Assembly (NCBI RefSeq): GCF_028583425.1
Contig: NC_072799.1
Span: 89,080,217-89,144,216, forward strand
DNA from: Eublepharis macularius
Lineage: Eukaryota; Chordata; Lepidosauria; Squamata; Eublepharidae
Direction of reading: 5' to 3'
Length of the DNA: 64,000 nt
Every line of letters starts with the position of its first letter. Position 1 is the stretch's first letter. Under the pieces are notes generated by a model that saw only the letters and a list, made by a program, of their open reading frames with translations, did no database searches and was not told the origin of the DNA. This document shows positions 35,811 through 47,925 of this stretch, piece by piece. A program made the translations under genes and the position numbers.

Positions 35811-36900
35811 GGAATGCCACTGTTGCTTAAAATATCCTGGATGTTTCTGGCCTCACCTTTACTCAGCAGCGTTCATCTATCTTATTTTAAAACGAGTGGA
35901 GCCCACAAACCCCATGCAAGAAATACGAAGGGACAGAACAAGAGCAACAATGATAAAAGCATTTCATGTTTCGACAAAGGAACCTTGATCTTTGGCCAAG
36001 CCATTCTAGGCAAGGATCCAAAGAGTTATTTCAGGCATGCTTGTGTACATCAAGTGGGATTACCTTTTTACTCTTCTGTCCGGACTCATAGCACACAACC
36101 CTGCCTGGCTACAAACCGGCGTTTTTAAAAATCCCCTTGCAGTTTTTTTGGTAGGTGTTTGAGAAGAACAAGCCCCCTGGTCACCGGGAATTCATTTTAC
36201 AATTTGGGAGAGCTTGTAGAAGAAAACTGTAGGTAACTCCCTTCTGCTGGACTGACTATATGGGCGATTTGCTACTTTGGAACAAATGGATACAAACAGG
36301 CCACCTGTAGTTCTTGGGAGTCACCAGCAGAGCATCAGACTCACATTTTTCAGACTTCTTTAAAGAGACTGCCGTACAAAACTCTTCAACATTTCATTTC
36401 AATGTTTAAAATGATTTGAGAATGTATCCAGAACATAGTTGCCACTGTGAATTTAAAAGCTGACTTATGCAAAATCAAACATGACCTTAAGGGTTAATTT
36501 CCTCAAGATTTTGAAAAAAAAAATCTGTAATTAAATATCATTCTTGCCCAACAAGTACCTGAGCTGTTCCCTTCTTATAGACAATGAGACAGGCATTCTG
36601 AAGCTTATTTTCTTTTCTAGCAAGAATGCAGTAACTACATTCCTCAGCACCCAATTATGCGCTACAATTTTTCTGGAAATCCAAGTGGTAAATCTAGTCT
36701 CAAGGTAATAAAGGCATGGATAACTAATTTCAGAGTCTGGCAGAAGGGCCAAAATGAAGGAAGCTCCGACCCTGCAGCAGTAAGTGCTTTAAAAAGTTCA
36801 GATTATACACTGCAAAGTCCTCATCGATATTCAGGGCACTCAAATAGTGAGTCACTTTAATTAAAAAATTTTAAACGGTAGAACTAAAGAAAGCTGTTAA
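35811..36900. other. Intergenic stretch, no gene seen
   Basis: No coding similarity or clear repeat was recognised. Confidence 0.4.
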
Positions 36901-37110
36901 TAAGCACAATTGGCTACATTCTACAGTAAAGAGTCCAATAGCACCCATAAAACAACCTTTTTGCAGCATAAGCTTTCGAGAACCACAGGCATTTGATGAA
37001 GAGAGCTGTGGTTCTCGAAAGGTTACACTATAAAAGGTGCGACTGGACTCTTTACTATTTTGCAACTACAAACTAAGACAGCTAACTCTTCTGGATCTAT
37101 ATTCTACCAG
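36901..37110. mobile_element. Penelope-type hairpin insertion
   Basis: Arms with CAGTAAAGAGTCCAATAGCA and its inverse GTGCGACTGGACTCTTTAC surround a loop near 36995. ATTCTAC flanks occur on both sides. Same arm type as at 6.7 kb. Confidence 0.7.
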
Positions 37111-37396
37111 GACAGCTTTTATGAGCAGGACGTTGTATTTTTGCTAAGTGTGACTTTGTCATGACTAGTAAACCGTTAACATGGGGGGCACACAAGCACA
37201 TACTGCAATAGACACGTTTAACCTTGTTCTGATCTCCAAAAGCTTGAGAACCACCTCAATTTCTTTCTTGAAAAAAAAGACTTTTTTGTGCATTAAGAGA
37301 GGACATTCAAAGGAAACAAAAGCATAAACTCCTGATAAAACAAAGTGAATTAAGATTGTTGAGAAGTTTTCAGTCACCAACAAACACTCAAGCACA
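37111..37396. other. Short unique stretch
   Basis: Nothing recognised before the hAT-type element that follows. Confidence 0.4.
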
Positions 37397-38134
37397 CAGG
37401 GCTGGCGCCAGAGGTTTTAGCGCCTGCGGCGGCGTGCGCCTGCGCCTCCGCGTGGCGTGATGACGTCATCACAGACGTCATCACGCGCCGCAGGGGGGCT
37501 GGGCGGCGCACGGACCGCCGAGCGCAGAAGCTGCGGGCTGCTGCTGGAGCGGCGCGCACAGGCTGCTCTGTGCGCCGCCCCAGCAGCAGCTCATGGCTTC
37601 TGCGCTCGGCTGGGGCGGAGGAGTGCGCAGCGGAGCTGGCGTGGGCTGGCTACAGCTGCTGCTGCAGCCATCCAGCCAGCTCCATGCCGCCGCCGCGCGC
37701 CCCAGCCGAGCGCAGAAGCTGCGAGCCGGGGCTGGGGCGGCGCGCGGAGGCTGCTCCGTGCGCCACCCCAGCAGCAGCTCACGGTTTCTGCGCCCAGCTG
37801 GGGCGGAGGAGCGCGCAGCGGAGCTGGCGTGGGCTGGCTACAGCTGCTGCTGCAGCCATCCAGCCAGCTCCGTGCCGCCGCCACCCGCGCGCCCCAGCTG
37901 GGCGCAGAAGCCGCGAGCCGCTGCTCGAGCGGCGCACAGAGGCTGTGCCCGGCTGGGGTGTGTGGCGGCGGCGGCAGCAAGGGGCTGGCTGGCTGGCTGG
38001 CTGGCTGCAGCAGTAGCTGCAGGCAGCCCAGTCATGCCAGCTTCGCTGCGCGCGCCTCCACCCCCAACACCCCCTCCAGCGCCCACGCGCCCGAGGCCAC
38101 CGCCTACCTGGCCTCCATGGGCGCGCCGGCCCTG
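37397..38134. mobile_element. GC-rich hAT-type element (738 bp) imitating a CpG island
   Basis: Ends CAGGGCTGGCGCC and, inverted, CAGGGCCGGCGCG are bordered by an exact 8-bp duplication CAAGCACA at 37389-37396 and 38135-38142. The interior is very CpG-rich and holds two imperfect tandem units of about 215 bp (GCGGAGCTGGCGTGGGCTGG occurs twice). Near the left end are two GACGTCATCA boxes in inverted order. All six frames are long only because of composition (up to 234 codons). No transposase is present. It is not a host gene or promoter. Confidence 0.88.
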
Positions 38135-38250
38135 CAAGCACATTGCTTTGAATACAGGTGATTGAAGCCTGGTGAACACAAATATATTATTTTATACAAA
38201 TATTTATGCCCTGCTCTTCTCTCCAATGGGAACATAAAACAGCTTATAAC

Positions 38251-38567
38251 CAGGGCTTTTTTTCAGCAGGAACATGGCGGAAGGGAGTTCCAGCACCTCT
38301 TAAAAATGGTCACATGGCCAGTGGCCCCGCCCCCTAATGTCCAGACAGAGGGGAGTTTAGATTGCCCTCTGCACTGCTTGGTGGCGCGGAGGGCAATCTA
38401 AACTCCCCTCTCTCTGGAGATCAGGGGGCAGGGCCACTGGCCATGTGACCATTTTCGCTGAGGGCAATTTAAACTTTAAAAAACTCCCCCCTTGTTCCAG
38501 CTGACCCAAAGTGACATCATTGTGCGGTCCCGAGTTCCACCACCTCTTTTCCCCAAAAAAAGCCCTG
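38251..38567. mobile_element. Foldback hAT-type MITE, copy G (long subtype)
   Basis: Exact target duplication CTTATAAC at 38243-38250 and 38568-38575. The extra segment shared with copy F lies here near the right end, so the two copies are in opposite orientation. Confidence 0.92.
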
Positions 38568-38740
38568 CTTATAACATTATTCGAGCTCTTCCATATTATC
38601 CCCCCAATAACAACCCTGTGAGGTAGACTAGGCAGAGTAACTGGCCTAGCAAGCTTTCATGGCTGAGCAGGAACTTGAGCCCAGGCGTCACAGATCCTAA
38701 TCTGACACTCACACCTTTACACCACACTGGTTTATGTGCA
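38568..38740 (-). repeat. Decayed tRNA-type SINE
   Basis: Contains CAACCCTGTGAGGTAGACTA and ends in ACACCACACTGGTTTA, the reversed SINE head. Copy G of the MITE abuts its tail. Confidence 0.5.
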
Positions 38741-40024
38741 GGATAAATTACATTAAACATTCATTCAGCATGAGCCACAGGGCATGGGTGCCTTTCTAAG
38801 CACCTTCACTCTCTTTTTGTGGCACAGCGAGGTCTATATTGCACAGACTGATCTGTGAAATGTGGGAGATGTTCCTGTCTTTCGGCTGAGGTCAGATCCA
38901 GCCATTCAGCTGTCTCCCACGGCAAAACTTTTAATTCATACTGTTCGCTAGCAAAATGGAAAGATTTCAGCCTTTCAATACCTCCTTTTTGCAAAGTTTC
39001 AAGTCAACTGAAGTTATTAAGTGCATTCAAACCTCAAGCCTCGTGAATGTATACTCAATTTTCCTCCACCTGTTCTTCTAAGAATGTGTGATGGCAGGAA
39101 GCTTCAGCAAGTCATGTACACTTTCTTTAAAAAGTGTAAAGATGTCATTCACAACATGGATTATGATATGAATTTGCAGAGTGGTTTTATTGCATGCAAC
39201 AGAAGACACTCCTACCTCAAACCAGATGATGGTTCTGGGAAACTCTGCCTCCCAAGCTGTTCAATATCTACCTAAAACCACTTGGTACTTGGTCCAGTTG
39301 CCTTCTGCGCTGCTGAATGTAATTATACTTATTTCTTCACTTACATTAAAAAAATTGCAGCATATTCTGCTGACAAACAAAAAAAACCCTGAAGAGTTTC
39401 ACTGGCTACCATACAAAAACTATATAAACAGGAATGGCTTCGTTTACCCATCATCACCTATTATGCTTTGCAGCTAAACCCAACAGCCCCATTATTTAAC
39501 ACATCTCCTTGGTATGTATTAGGAATCCCATTAAGAGCTTTGCTCTGCTAGGCTACTAGTACTCTAACTGCATTACTCAGACGGGCACTGGAACTATTTT
39601 TTAAGCAGCGGGAAAATTCTAACAGCCTTGTACAAATACATCATTATTGCCAGTCATTTCTAGTTAGACTTTTCAACTTGGATCTGATCAATCTCACCCA
39701 TTTCACCACCTTACTGCAGCTCCCCATCCCACAATGCTTTTGGTTCCAGCATTATAAACAGACTCCTGGGGAAATGACAATCATTCCGCTGCTTTTAGTT
39801 AATTGTATTCAAGATAAAAACAAAGGAATGCTCCCTCCAAATGTCCATGTTGCTACCTTTATAAAATACTTGTGCAATCATTCCTAGAAATAAAGTTCCA
39901 TAGGAGATTCAGTTTGGCATGGCATCATACAGCTCAGCTCTCCCTGCACATCAATGATACACACTTCTGATATTTGACTCAGTATTAGTTCAGGATGAAT
40001 CTGGGAATACTACTGGTGATGCAG
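38741..40024. other. Intergenic stretch, possible ancient LINE remnant
   Basis: Around 39395-39440 the plus strand encodes FHWLPYKNYI, reminiscent of the LHWLP motif of CR1/L2, but it is too short to be firm. No gene seen. Confidence 0.3.
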
Positions 40025-40290
40025 CAGATAATTGTATTTAGTTATACCCCACCTTTCTCCCCAATGGGGAGTCCAAAGCAGCTCACATAGCTCTCAGCTC
40101 TCTCTTCCATGCTATCTTTACAACAACCCTGTTAGGTAGGTTACACCGAGAATGTGTGACTGGCCCAAGATCACCCAGCAAGATTCCATCGCTGAGTGGA
40201 GATCTGAACCTGGGATGTTGGTCTCGGAACTGAGATTTCCAGAGCCTCGTCTGCCACCCTAACCTCTACACAACACTGTACCCTAGGAGG
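40025..40290 (-). repeat. tRNA-type SINE, second family
   Basis: Contains CACCTTTCTCCCCAATGGGG, CAACAACCCTGTTAGGTAGG and GACTGGCCCAAGATCACCCA. Reversed head near 40285. Confidence 0.65.
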
Positions 40291-42334
40291 AGGACTGGAA
40301 ATACAAGGAGCACAACTCAGTGCTCATTTTTGTCAAATACCTTGACAGCTTTGAGCTTCCTGCTGAAAAATATTAACCAATTAGGAACTTGTTAGCAGGA
40401 GCCAAAATGTTATAGTTGCTCAATAGCAAAACTAGAAATTACTCTCTCTTAAGAACACATTACCAAACCAAGAAAAGTATGTTCACTGAATTTTAATAAA
40501 TAAATTCAATAAACTTTGTAAATACACAATAGTACAATTAGCTCGGGAGAGGAGTAGTTTGTCACACAGGGGGCACTTCACCATTTCTCCAGAGTCTACC
40601 CCCGTAACAAGCCTCTGAATTGAAGCCCAAGCCAGGTAAGGGATCTTGATGGTGGGGGGCCTGGTCAACAGGAAAAAGAGCATTCGCCTGGCCAGGAACA
40701 TTTATCCTCTTCAAGCACTGGATACACAGTATGAGGGCAACCCAGCGGAAGCTTTTACCCAGAGTGTTTTTTCCAGTAACGGCTGCTGAACCTTCTGTGT
40801 GGTCTTAGAAAAGTCTGCTTCCGTAATGACACATGACTTCGTAACTTAATTTCAAAAGGTAAAAGGCACTCACTGAAGACTTCAGAAACTTTGGTTAGTC
40901 CTTTGGCTATCACTCTGTCTGTGACAATTACATATTTTAGCCCTAGCACAGTTGAAATGGAACATTCTCATTTCTTTTAAGCACCCTCTACAAAGGTGTA
41001 TCGCAGAGCTCAATAACCACACTTTCAATAAAATGTGAAGTGTTTGTAGCCATTATTTTATTCATCCACATCAACTTATGAGGTAGATATTCATACCCTT
41101 ATTTTACACAAGGAAGAAAATAGCAAAATAACAGGCACAAGGGTGACCTTCTTTGCTCCTACATGCTGCATCTAGCAGCCAACACGATTCCAATAGGATT
41201 CTATGTCATAGTAAGAGCCTGTTCTTTGTGCCGTCTGCTACCCAGAAATGCTATGCTTCCACCAAAAGCAGCAATTTCTCTCTCAGAGAACTGGTCAAAC
41301 AGAATGCATCTGTATACTGCACTAACAGCCAATCTTCCTGATGGGACACAAGATCCCCCTCACATTTGTAGACATTTTCAAGACTGCTTATTAGTCACAA
41401 TTAACATGGTACACTGCATTGCACAAAAAGTTACTTTGTCTTTCATCATTCCATCTGCTTTTAAAGAACTGCATTAAAAAGTCAGTTTCCATAGAAACAT
41501 ACTGCAGTTAGGTGGATTTTCTAAACCTCTGCTGTACTTGCACTGAAGAAATTGAGTAGGAAACAAAACCGGATCCATGACAGCATTATGAATAGAGCCA
41601 TTTCCTCAAAGTGGACTCAGTGGTAAACATTTTCACCGGCTACTAGTGCTTTTACACTAGTATAAGACAACAAGAAGGCCAGCCCGCTTAAAAAAACTAA
41701 GCAGCAGTTAACAGAAGATCCGAAAGTTCCAATTCTAATCAATACAAACAGTAAATTTACTTTTGCACAATGTCTTGCAATGCCACTTTAGAGCAAGAAT
41801 TAGAACTTAACATATAGTAAGGCTTAGCTTTATGATGATCTATAAACCAATTTTTTGTTTATACGGTACTATGTTCAAAGCTCTTCATACTTATCTTGGT
41901 AATCCTTACAAGTTCTCACCGGCATTCACCGGTGTAGCTAATTTTAAACTCTGGTCTTAGCCATCTTCTTGGGCACTCCTTTAAATGGTAATGTATACTT
42001 CAAATAATTCCAGAATATGCCCGCTGAGCCTCAAAAGCAGGGCTTCATACTTTTAGCCCCCCAATCCAGCCCCAATGGGATTATGGGCAGGATCCAGAGA
42101 ATTAAGACAGTGTGAAGAAAGCAACAGGGACTTTATGCTAGTTTCTAGTGGAGGAAGCTGTTGCTTAAGGCAAGCCTTCTCTACTTCTGCCCTCCACCCT
42201 CGCCATGAATTACTTCAAAACCAGAAGCTCCTAAACCAATTTCAGAACTGAAGAGGGAAGGGAGAGCCAGGTGTTCCTATTACCCATCACAAGCAGGAGC
42301 AGAGGAAAGAACCAAGACAGGGATTTGCTTAGTG
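40291..42334. other. Intergenic stretch, no firm feature
   Basis: Open frames at 40483-40949 on the minus strand were inspected and not accepted as exons. No RNA gene or named repeat was seen. Confidence 0.4.
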
Positions 42335-42539
42335 GGAGCCAAGCTACAAGTGACGCCTGACACAGGTTGGACACTTGTCAGCTTCCCTCAAGTTTTGATG
42401 GGAAATGTAGGCGCCCTGGTCTTGCAGCTGTAATGGAGAGCCAAGCTGTAAAACCAGGGCGCCTACATTTCCCATCAAAACTTGAGGGAAGCTGACAAGT
42501 GTCCAACCTGTGTCAGGCATCACTTGTAGCTTGGCTCTG
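42335..42539. mobile_element. Near-perfect hairpin MITE, copy 2
   Basis: Arms match copy 1 at 31.3 kb almost base for base, with a fuller left end (GAGCCAAGCTACAAGTGACG). The 36-bp loop is the exact reverse complement of the loop in copy 1. Confidence 0.85.
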
Positions 42540-42961
42540 AGTTTATGACAGCGGTGAAATCTGGGGACTTCCTGTTTCATAGTCTAATCCGCAGCCCCTC
42601 TCAATTTACCAACTCAGATTCCTGTATGTCCTGCAAGGAATTAGTGACTGTTCATCTCAGCCTGTTAAAAAAGTTATATTCCAACAGTTATCCACTTAGA
42701 TTTAATGGATAGCTCATGCTCCAGGTTCAAGTGACGGCCATAAAGCTGGTCACAAGGAGGTTTGTCCAGGTTACCAGGGAGGAGAACCAGGGTTTTCCAC
42801 CACCCTTAATATGAAGACTCTATGGAGGATCAATACAGAATATGATTGCTATCTGTGTGACCAAGCTCCATTTTAACCACTTCATTTTTACTGTAGAGTA
42901 AAAACAATCCCTAAACCATTCTAACCACAAAAAAGTGAAAATTCTTAAAACCAAATGTATG

Positions 42962-43119
42962 CTAGGCAAACGCAGGTGAGTAGAACTCAAGTCCATCAAT
43001 ATGAGCCCCATTCCAATCAATCTCTGCATAAAACGGACGAAAAGCTTCAGTGTTTCTTCCGTCTCTTACATCAATGCCGCGTTTTCGACAGTCCAGCAAC
43101 CAGCCACTTCTGTTCTTGC
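42962..43119 (-). other. Candidate terminal exon of unknown gene
   Basis: On the minus strand a good acceptor (TTTCTTTTCACTCACACAG) precedes an open frame to a TAG at 42964-42962. It reads SGWLLDCRKRGIDVRDGRN, then FRPFYAEIDWN and IDGLEFYSPAFA. I do not recognise the protein and see no convincing partner exon upstream, so chance or an old retroelement cannot be excluded. Confidence 0.2.
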
Positions 43120-43602
43120 CTGTGTGAGTGAAAAGAAATAGGTTCAGCAATCTTTCACTACAAATACATTTTCAAGTACCAACTGCAATGGTCAGCATTA
43201 GTCAAGGGCTCTCTTTCGTGCGTCAGGCTATGACCTACCATGGCAGTCTGCTGTCAGCCAGCAAAAAGCCTCCTGAATGAACATCTTATCTCAGCCACCG
43301 GAAATAAGCAGCAGCTCCGTCTCTCCTCCCCTAGCAATGTTTAGGGATATGCTCAAAATACATGACATGACACCATCAAACTGAAATCATCAGTTAACAT
43401 GAGAAATCTCACTGTGAGGGTCACGTACTGAGCTGATCCCGTACATCCTCCAAGGAGATCAGGGTAGTACACAAGGTTCTCCCCATTCAATTTCATTCGT
43501 ACAACTTTCCTGTGGTTAGACCCAGAGAGAATGGCTGGCCCAGGGAACAAGTGGGAACGGGAGCCCAGGCCCACCCAGTCCTAACTCAACAAATAATAAC
43601 AT

Positions 43603-43841
43603 AACAACATTCGATTTGTATACCGCCCTTCAGGACAACTTAACATCCACTCAGAGCGGTTTACAAAGTGTCTATACTCACAACAATCACCCTGTAAGGT
43701 GGGTGGGGCTGAGAGAGCTCTGAGAGAACTGTGACTGACCCAAGGTCACCCAGCTGGCTTCAATTGGAGGAGGGGGGAATCAAACCTGGCTCTCCAGATT
43801 GGAGCCCTGAAACTCTTAAACACTACACCAAACTGGCTCTC
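43603..43841 (-). repeat. tRNA-derived SINE, copy 5
   Basis: Full-length minus-strand copy. The tail begins ACAACATTCGATTTGTATAC and the reversed head is CACCAAACTGGCTCTC. Confidence 0.85.
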
Positions 43842-46800
43842 ATGTTGCTTCCTTGAGGAAACAAGATACGGGGTGGAGGCTGCCCAACTAAGCATGCCCC
43901 ATCATTTCTTGTTCAGCCAAAGGTTTGCATGTACTTGGGTAAGAAAACTGTACCCATTTTCGGAATGGAAACTCGCTGTAGTCGAGCTTCCGTTAGAAAC
44001 TTCTGCAGACAACAAAGGCACCTGTAGAATCTTCCATTTTACTAAGATTCTCATTGCGCTTGACTTATTTGCAATTTTTTGAGCAGTTAAGAAATGTCAC
44101 CAGTGAACATCATGAGATTTTCTTTTTGCTATTATTGTAGGCTCTCATTGCCTTCACTCCCACTGTTCCCCGTTGAAACAGCTATTCCAACTATATTCAG
44201 TCTAAAATAAGCCCTTACTGAAGCCAATCATGCAATAAACTGCTTCAGAACTATTTCTCTATGAACCTTTAGGATTTGCTATCCAAAAGCTCTCTGAAAT
44301 TCAATTCATTACCAACATCTACTGCTACAAAACTACCCATAACCTATTCATTTGCAGCTATTTATAGAATTTCCGTAGCACTTAGTTTCCGAGTAGTAGG
44401 TTGCCGTGTGCCGCTTCTAAAAGCTCTTGATAATCATCCAGGCATCTGTTTTAAGAAAACCTATTCCTCTTATTTGGCACCAGTAAAAGCTTTATACACA
44501 TCTCAATTCCTGGGAACAACAAAAACCTGTTGGCAAGCAATTTTAAAAGTAAAAAAAAAATCACTATAAACTGTTACACTTAATAAATTTAAAATACCAC
44601 TAGCAGCACCAACTTGACCGTCACAGCTAAAGTGAAGTGAGACCTTTATGTTGCCTGTTTCTCCCGACAGGATCCAGAGAAGGATCTTCATCGTCCCCTC
44701 TGGGTTTAAGAGAGAATTACTATACCCCTCTGTGTTGGCCACTTAAAGCACTAACCAGCCTTAAGAGGGCAAAGCTAAAAGGGGAGCAGGTTGCCAGACG
44801 CCATTCCTTCCATATGCCAGCCCTTCCTCCCATTCATGTATTTGGGTTTTAATTGTTTTTATATATTTAAATGCATTTTATCTTGTTTTAATGTTTTGAT
44901 CGTTTGCCAATTTGGGGGACCTGAAGCTGTGTGGAAAGAAGCTTAAAAATGTTTTAAATAAAAGAGACAATATTGGATAAAAATACATGATGCAAAAGAT
45001 ACTAACGCTCTGTTTTGTGCTGGAGCCAAAAAATACATTACTAAATATTTTACCAAGTAATATTACAAAAGAACACATTGAACTTTTTAAATATATGGTG
45101 ACAGCAGCATGAGTAGTATATACAACAGAAGGCTGAACTTTGTCCAGATATGATTGAATGAATAAACTGTATGCTTATGTGTCAAAATTAACCTTTTATA
45201 TACATAAGCCAACTTCAGAATTTCAGGAAAAATTGAAAGGGTTTTTTTTTTACTATGTGGCTTGAAGATAAGTTCTTTTAAATGCTGAGTATAAAATATC
45301 AAGTATAATGTATTTTAACAGAAATAAGTATGGGGATGGAGAGGAGAAATTTTATGTACCTTTAATACTCTGTTATACATTCTGTTTTTGATATTATGTT
45401 TACTGTCTAATGTTACTTTCTGTTACATTATTATGTAGTTTTACTACTTTGTTACACGTTCTGTTTCCAATATTATGTTTACTGTCTAATGTTACTTTTT
45501 GCTATATATTCTGCTTCTGGCACTTTCTCTATAATCCAATGTTATTTTCTGTTTTAATAAATATTTAAAAGTTTTAAATAAAATACTCAAGCATCCTTTA
45601 TAGTGGAGGAGTGGGTGCATACATTCATGCTTATCACTTGGTGACCACACCTGCCGACGGCGTGTGTGTGAATCTGAGATCTATCACCAGAGATACCGTA
45701 TTATTAAATAGCAAGAGTGCTACGATACAATGACAGTTCAGTGTACATGCATGTACACAAGGGACCTTGAGAGGCAGCAAGCAGCACACCAACATGAAGC
45801 CCTTCCTCTCCTACCTCAGGCAAACGGATGCCAACTGTGGTTACTTATACCTGATCTCTCTTCCATGGGACTGCAAGGCAATGCATGTAAGATCTCCAGA
45901 GCTGCCCCCTCATACACACATACAGACCAGCTTCAGCAACATCATGTGCCTTCATACCAGCTTCAGAGATTTAGCAGCAAGAAAGCAGATTCTGAGCACA
46001 ATCTGATGGTTCTGTGCTCTGGAAACATTTAAGTAAAGGCTGGGGATGGATTGTCCTGCTACCACCAAAATGCCCTCTTCTGCACTACCAACTGAAGTTC
46101 AGGAACCCTACCTGGCACTGCAGCATAGAGAGCCACAGACTCATGGTCTAGTCTTGGTCAAATCATCTTTCCAGCCTTGGATCCCTGTCTGTATAATAGA
46201 ATCAACAGCGAGTCATGGACAGGCAAAGTTACAGGCAAAGATTTTTTTACCAGCCGACCTTAAGGAAGGCTGCAGCATGACTGGAAAGAGTAAGTTCAGG
46301 TGGGGCAAAGGGTTAAGCACCACCATTTGTAGTCCAGCACTAGACCTGGAACTTTGGAGGGCTGTTATCCAATATGCAGCATCATGCTGGTGCAATGCAT
46401 TGGTTAATGCCTATTCAATGGATGCATTAAACACCACAAGGTACCATTACTAAATCAAAACGCATGTTGCTTTACAGAACACAACAAGCAGTCTGAGTCC
46501 CTCAACAAGGAACCTAGAACCAATTTCAGCACTGACAGGGGTGCAACGGAAGGAGAGGAGAGAGATGCTGGCAAGCAACTGGAACTATATTAGATTGATT
46601 GTTACAGGGGATGACGACCTGTAGCTAGTTATTGATTGCTTCTTGGGGAAAGGAGGATTTCAAAGACAGAAAGTAGCAGCAGCAGAGATGTTCAGTAGAC
46701 AAGACTGAGGCGTAGCAAGCGGAAAGGTAGTGGTACAGGGATGGTCACAGACCAAGCAGATCCCAGTTTACCTTCCCCTTCAACAGCCCTCCTGCCATAT

Positions 46801-47194
46801 ACCTTTTAACCTTCAGCTGATCTGTATCTTTTACTGTGGGGCAGACCTTTCTTTTGAATTACGTACTCAACACAGGCAGCGTGCGCTATTTTTTAGCTGG
46901 AAAAGAGAGGAAAGGGTTAATTTTCGCAATGCTGTACAGGAAGCTGCACAGATTCTTACCTTTTAACAAAAAGGATAACCATTCAACTGCTATTTTACCT
47001 GCATTCAGCTGCGTTGATTTTTTTTCAGGAGGCCATTCTTTGAGGCAGGCAAACTATTGTTCACAATTCAGTTACAGTCCTCCCTAAATGGGGTGGGGGG
47101 GGGGGAGGAAGCAAAGAGGGGATTAATATTAAGAGTTTCTGATCCTAAGGAGTTTGACCTTTATAAGCTAAACAAACGGTAACAGTCTGCACAT
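43842..47194. other. Mostly unique AT-rich stretch; degenerate tandem repeat at 45.4 kb
   Basis: No gene was recognised. At about 45376-45560 a unit with TATTATGTTTACTGTCTAAT is repeated twice at about 90-bp spacing, and a third, weaker unit follows. If the minus-strand non-coding gene proposed at 48.5 kb is real, its last exon may end in this stretch. Confidence 0.4.
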
Positions 47195-47328
47195 ATATGT
47201 ATCAAAGATAAAGAACAACAAAAAGCTTGTGACACTTACACCGTTGCACTGCATGGCCTTAGTATTTTAGTTTCCTGAGCAGCCTACACATGGTTTGCTT
47301 AACCAAACAAGGATGCTACTGGGAAGCA
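47195..47328 (-). ncRNA. Candidate H/ACA snoRNA (SNORA26-like by position)
   Basis: Read on the minus strand, the first hairpin has a basal stem (TTCC with GGAA, AGTAGC with GCTGCT), an internal loop, and an upper stem GTTTG/CAAAC. A single-stranded hinge follows with H-box matches AAACTA and AAAATA (ANANNA, about 47263-47275). A second, weaker hairpin is closed by AAGG/CTTT with GCAAC/GTTGT above it. ACA lies at 47200-47198, three nucleotides before the proposed end. This order, and the length of 134 nt, fit vertebrate H/ACA snoRNAs, which guide pseudouridylation in the nucleolus. Human DANCR hosts SNORA26 at the equivalent position. I fitted the fold by hand and have not compared it with SNORA26 sequence. 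Confidence 0.4.
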
Positions 47329-47627
47329 CCCCCCACCCCCGTGTCTCCCCACAGCACTGTGTTTCTTCTGTAAACCTCCCAGTTTTTCCTGCCTTTTCTG
47401 TGAGGTTTTGGGAATGACTGCTGCAAAATGGCTACTGTGTCAGGGAGAAGGCCAGATATGCCCAGCCTCACTCACGATGCCCCCATTCGCCTGCCCCAGT
47501 TCTTATGGTTACCAGCCCCCCATGCCATCAGAAGGCTTTTTGAGTTTTTTTAAAATATGATTAACATAGTGGTATGCTAATTTGCATTTTAAAAAAATCT
47601 CAGAAAGAGGCCATCCCCATCACGTGA

Positions 47628-47925
47628 GGGTTGCCAGGCCTAGGTTGGGAAATTCCTGGAGATTTGGGAGGTGAAACCTTAAAGAGTGTAAAAACCTCAG
47701 AAAGAGGCCATTTCCATTGCACAAGGAGGAGAGTTGGCAGGCCTAGGCTTGAGGGGTGAAACCTGGAGGGGGGTTGGGGAGCAACCTCAGTGGGGTATAA
47801 CGCTACAGATACCCCCTTGCAAAGCAGCCATTTTCTCCAGGGGAAGGGAACTCTGCCGCCTGGAGACCAGCTGTAATTCAGGGAACTCTCCCGCCACAAT
47901 GTGGAGGCTGGCAACTCTAGCAATG
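47628..47925 (-). mobile_element. GTTGCC-type MITE, third copy
   Basis: Begins AGGGTTGCCAGGCCTAGG and ends GGAGGCTGGCAACTCTAG. The core CAGCCATTTTCTCCAGGGG matches the copies at 13.7 and 19.0 kb. A duplicated piece (CCTCAGAAAGAGGCCAT) occurs within and just before it. Confidence 0.6.

Noticed and set aside
37457-38161. A 234-codon plus-strand frame in GC-rich DNA
   Set aside because: It is wholly within a transposon with matched 8-bp duplications and tandem units, and the same region is open in other frames too.
40483-40949. Two minus-strand frames, one with CPLCDKLL and one ending before a GTAAAA donor-like site
   Set aside because: There is an in-frame stop immediately before the first, no good acceptor, and no recognisable family.
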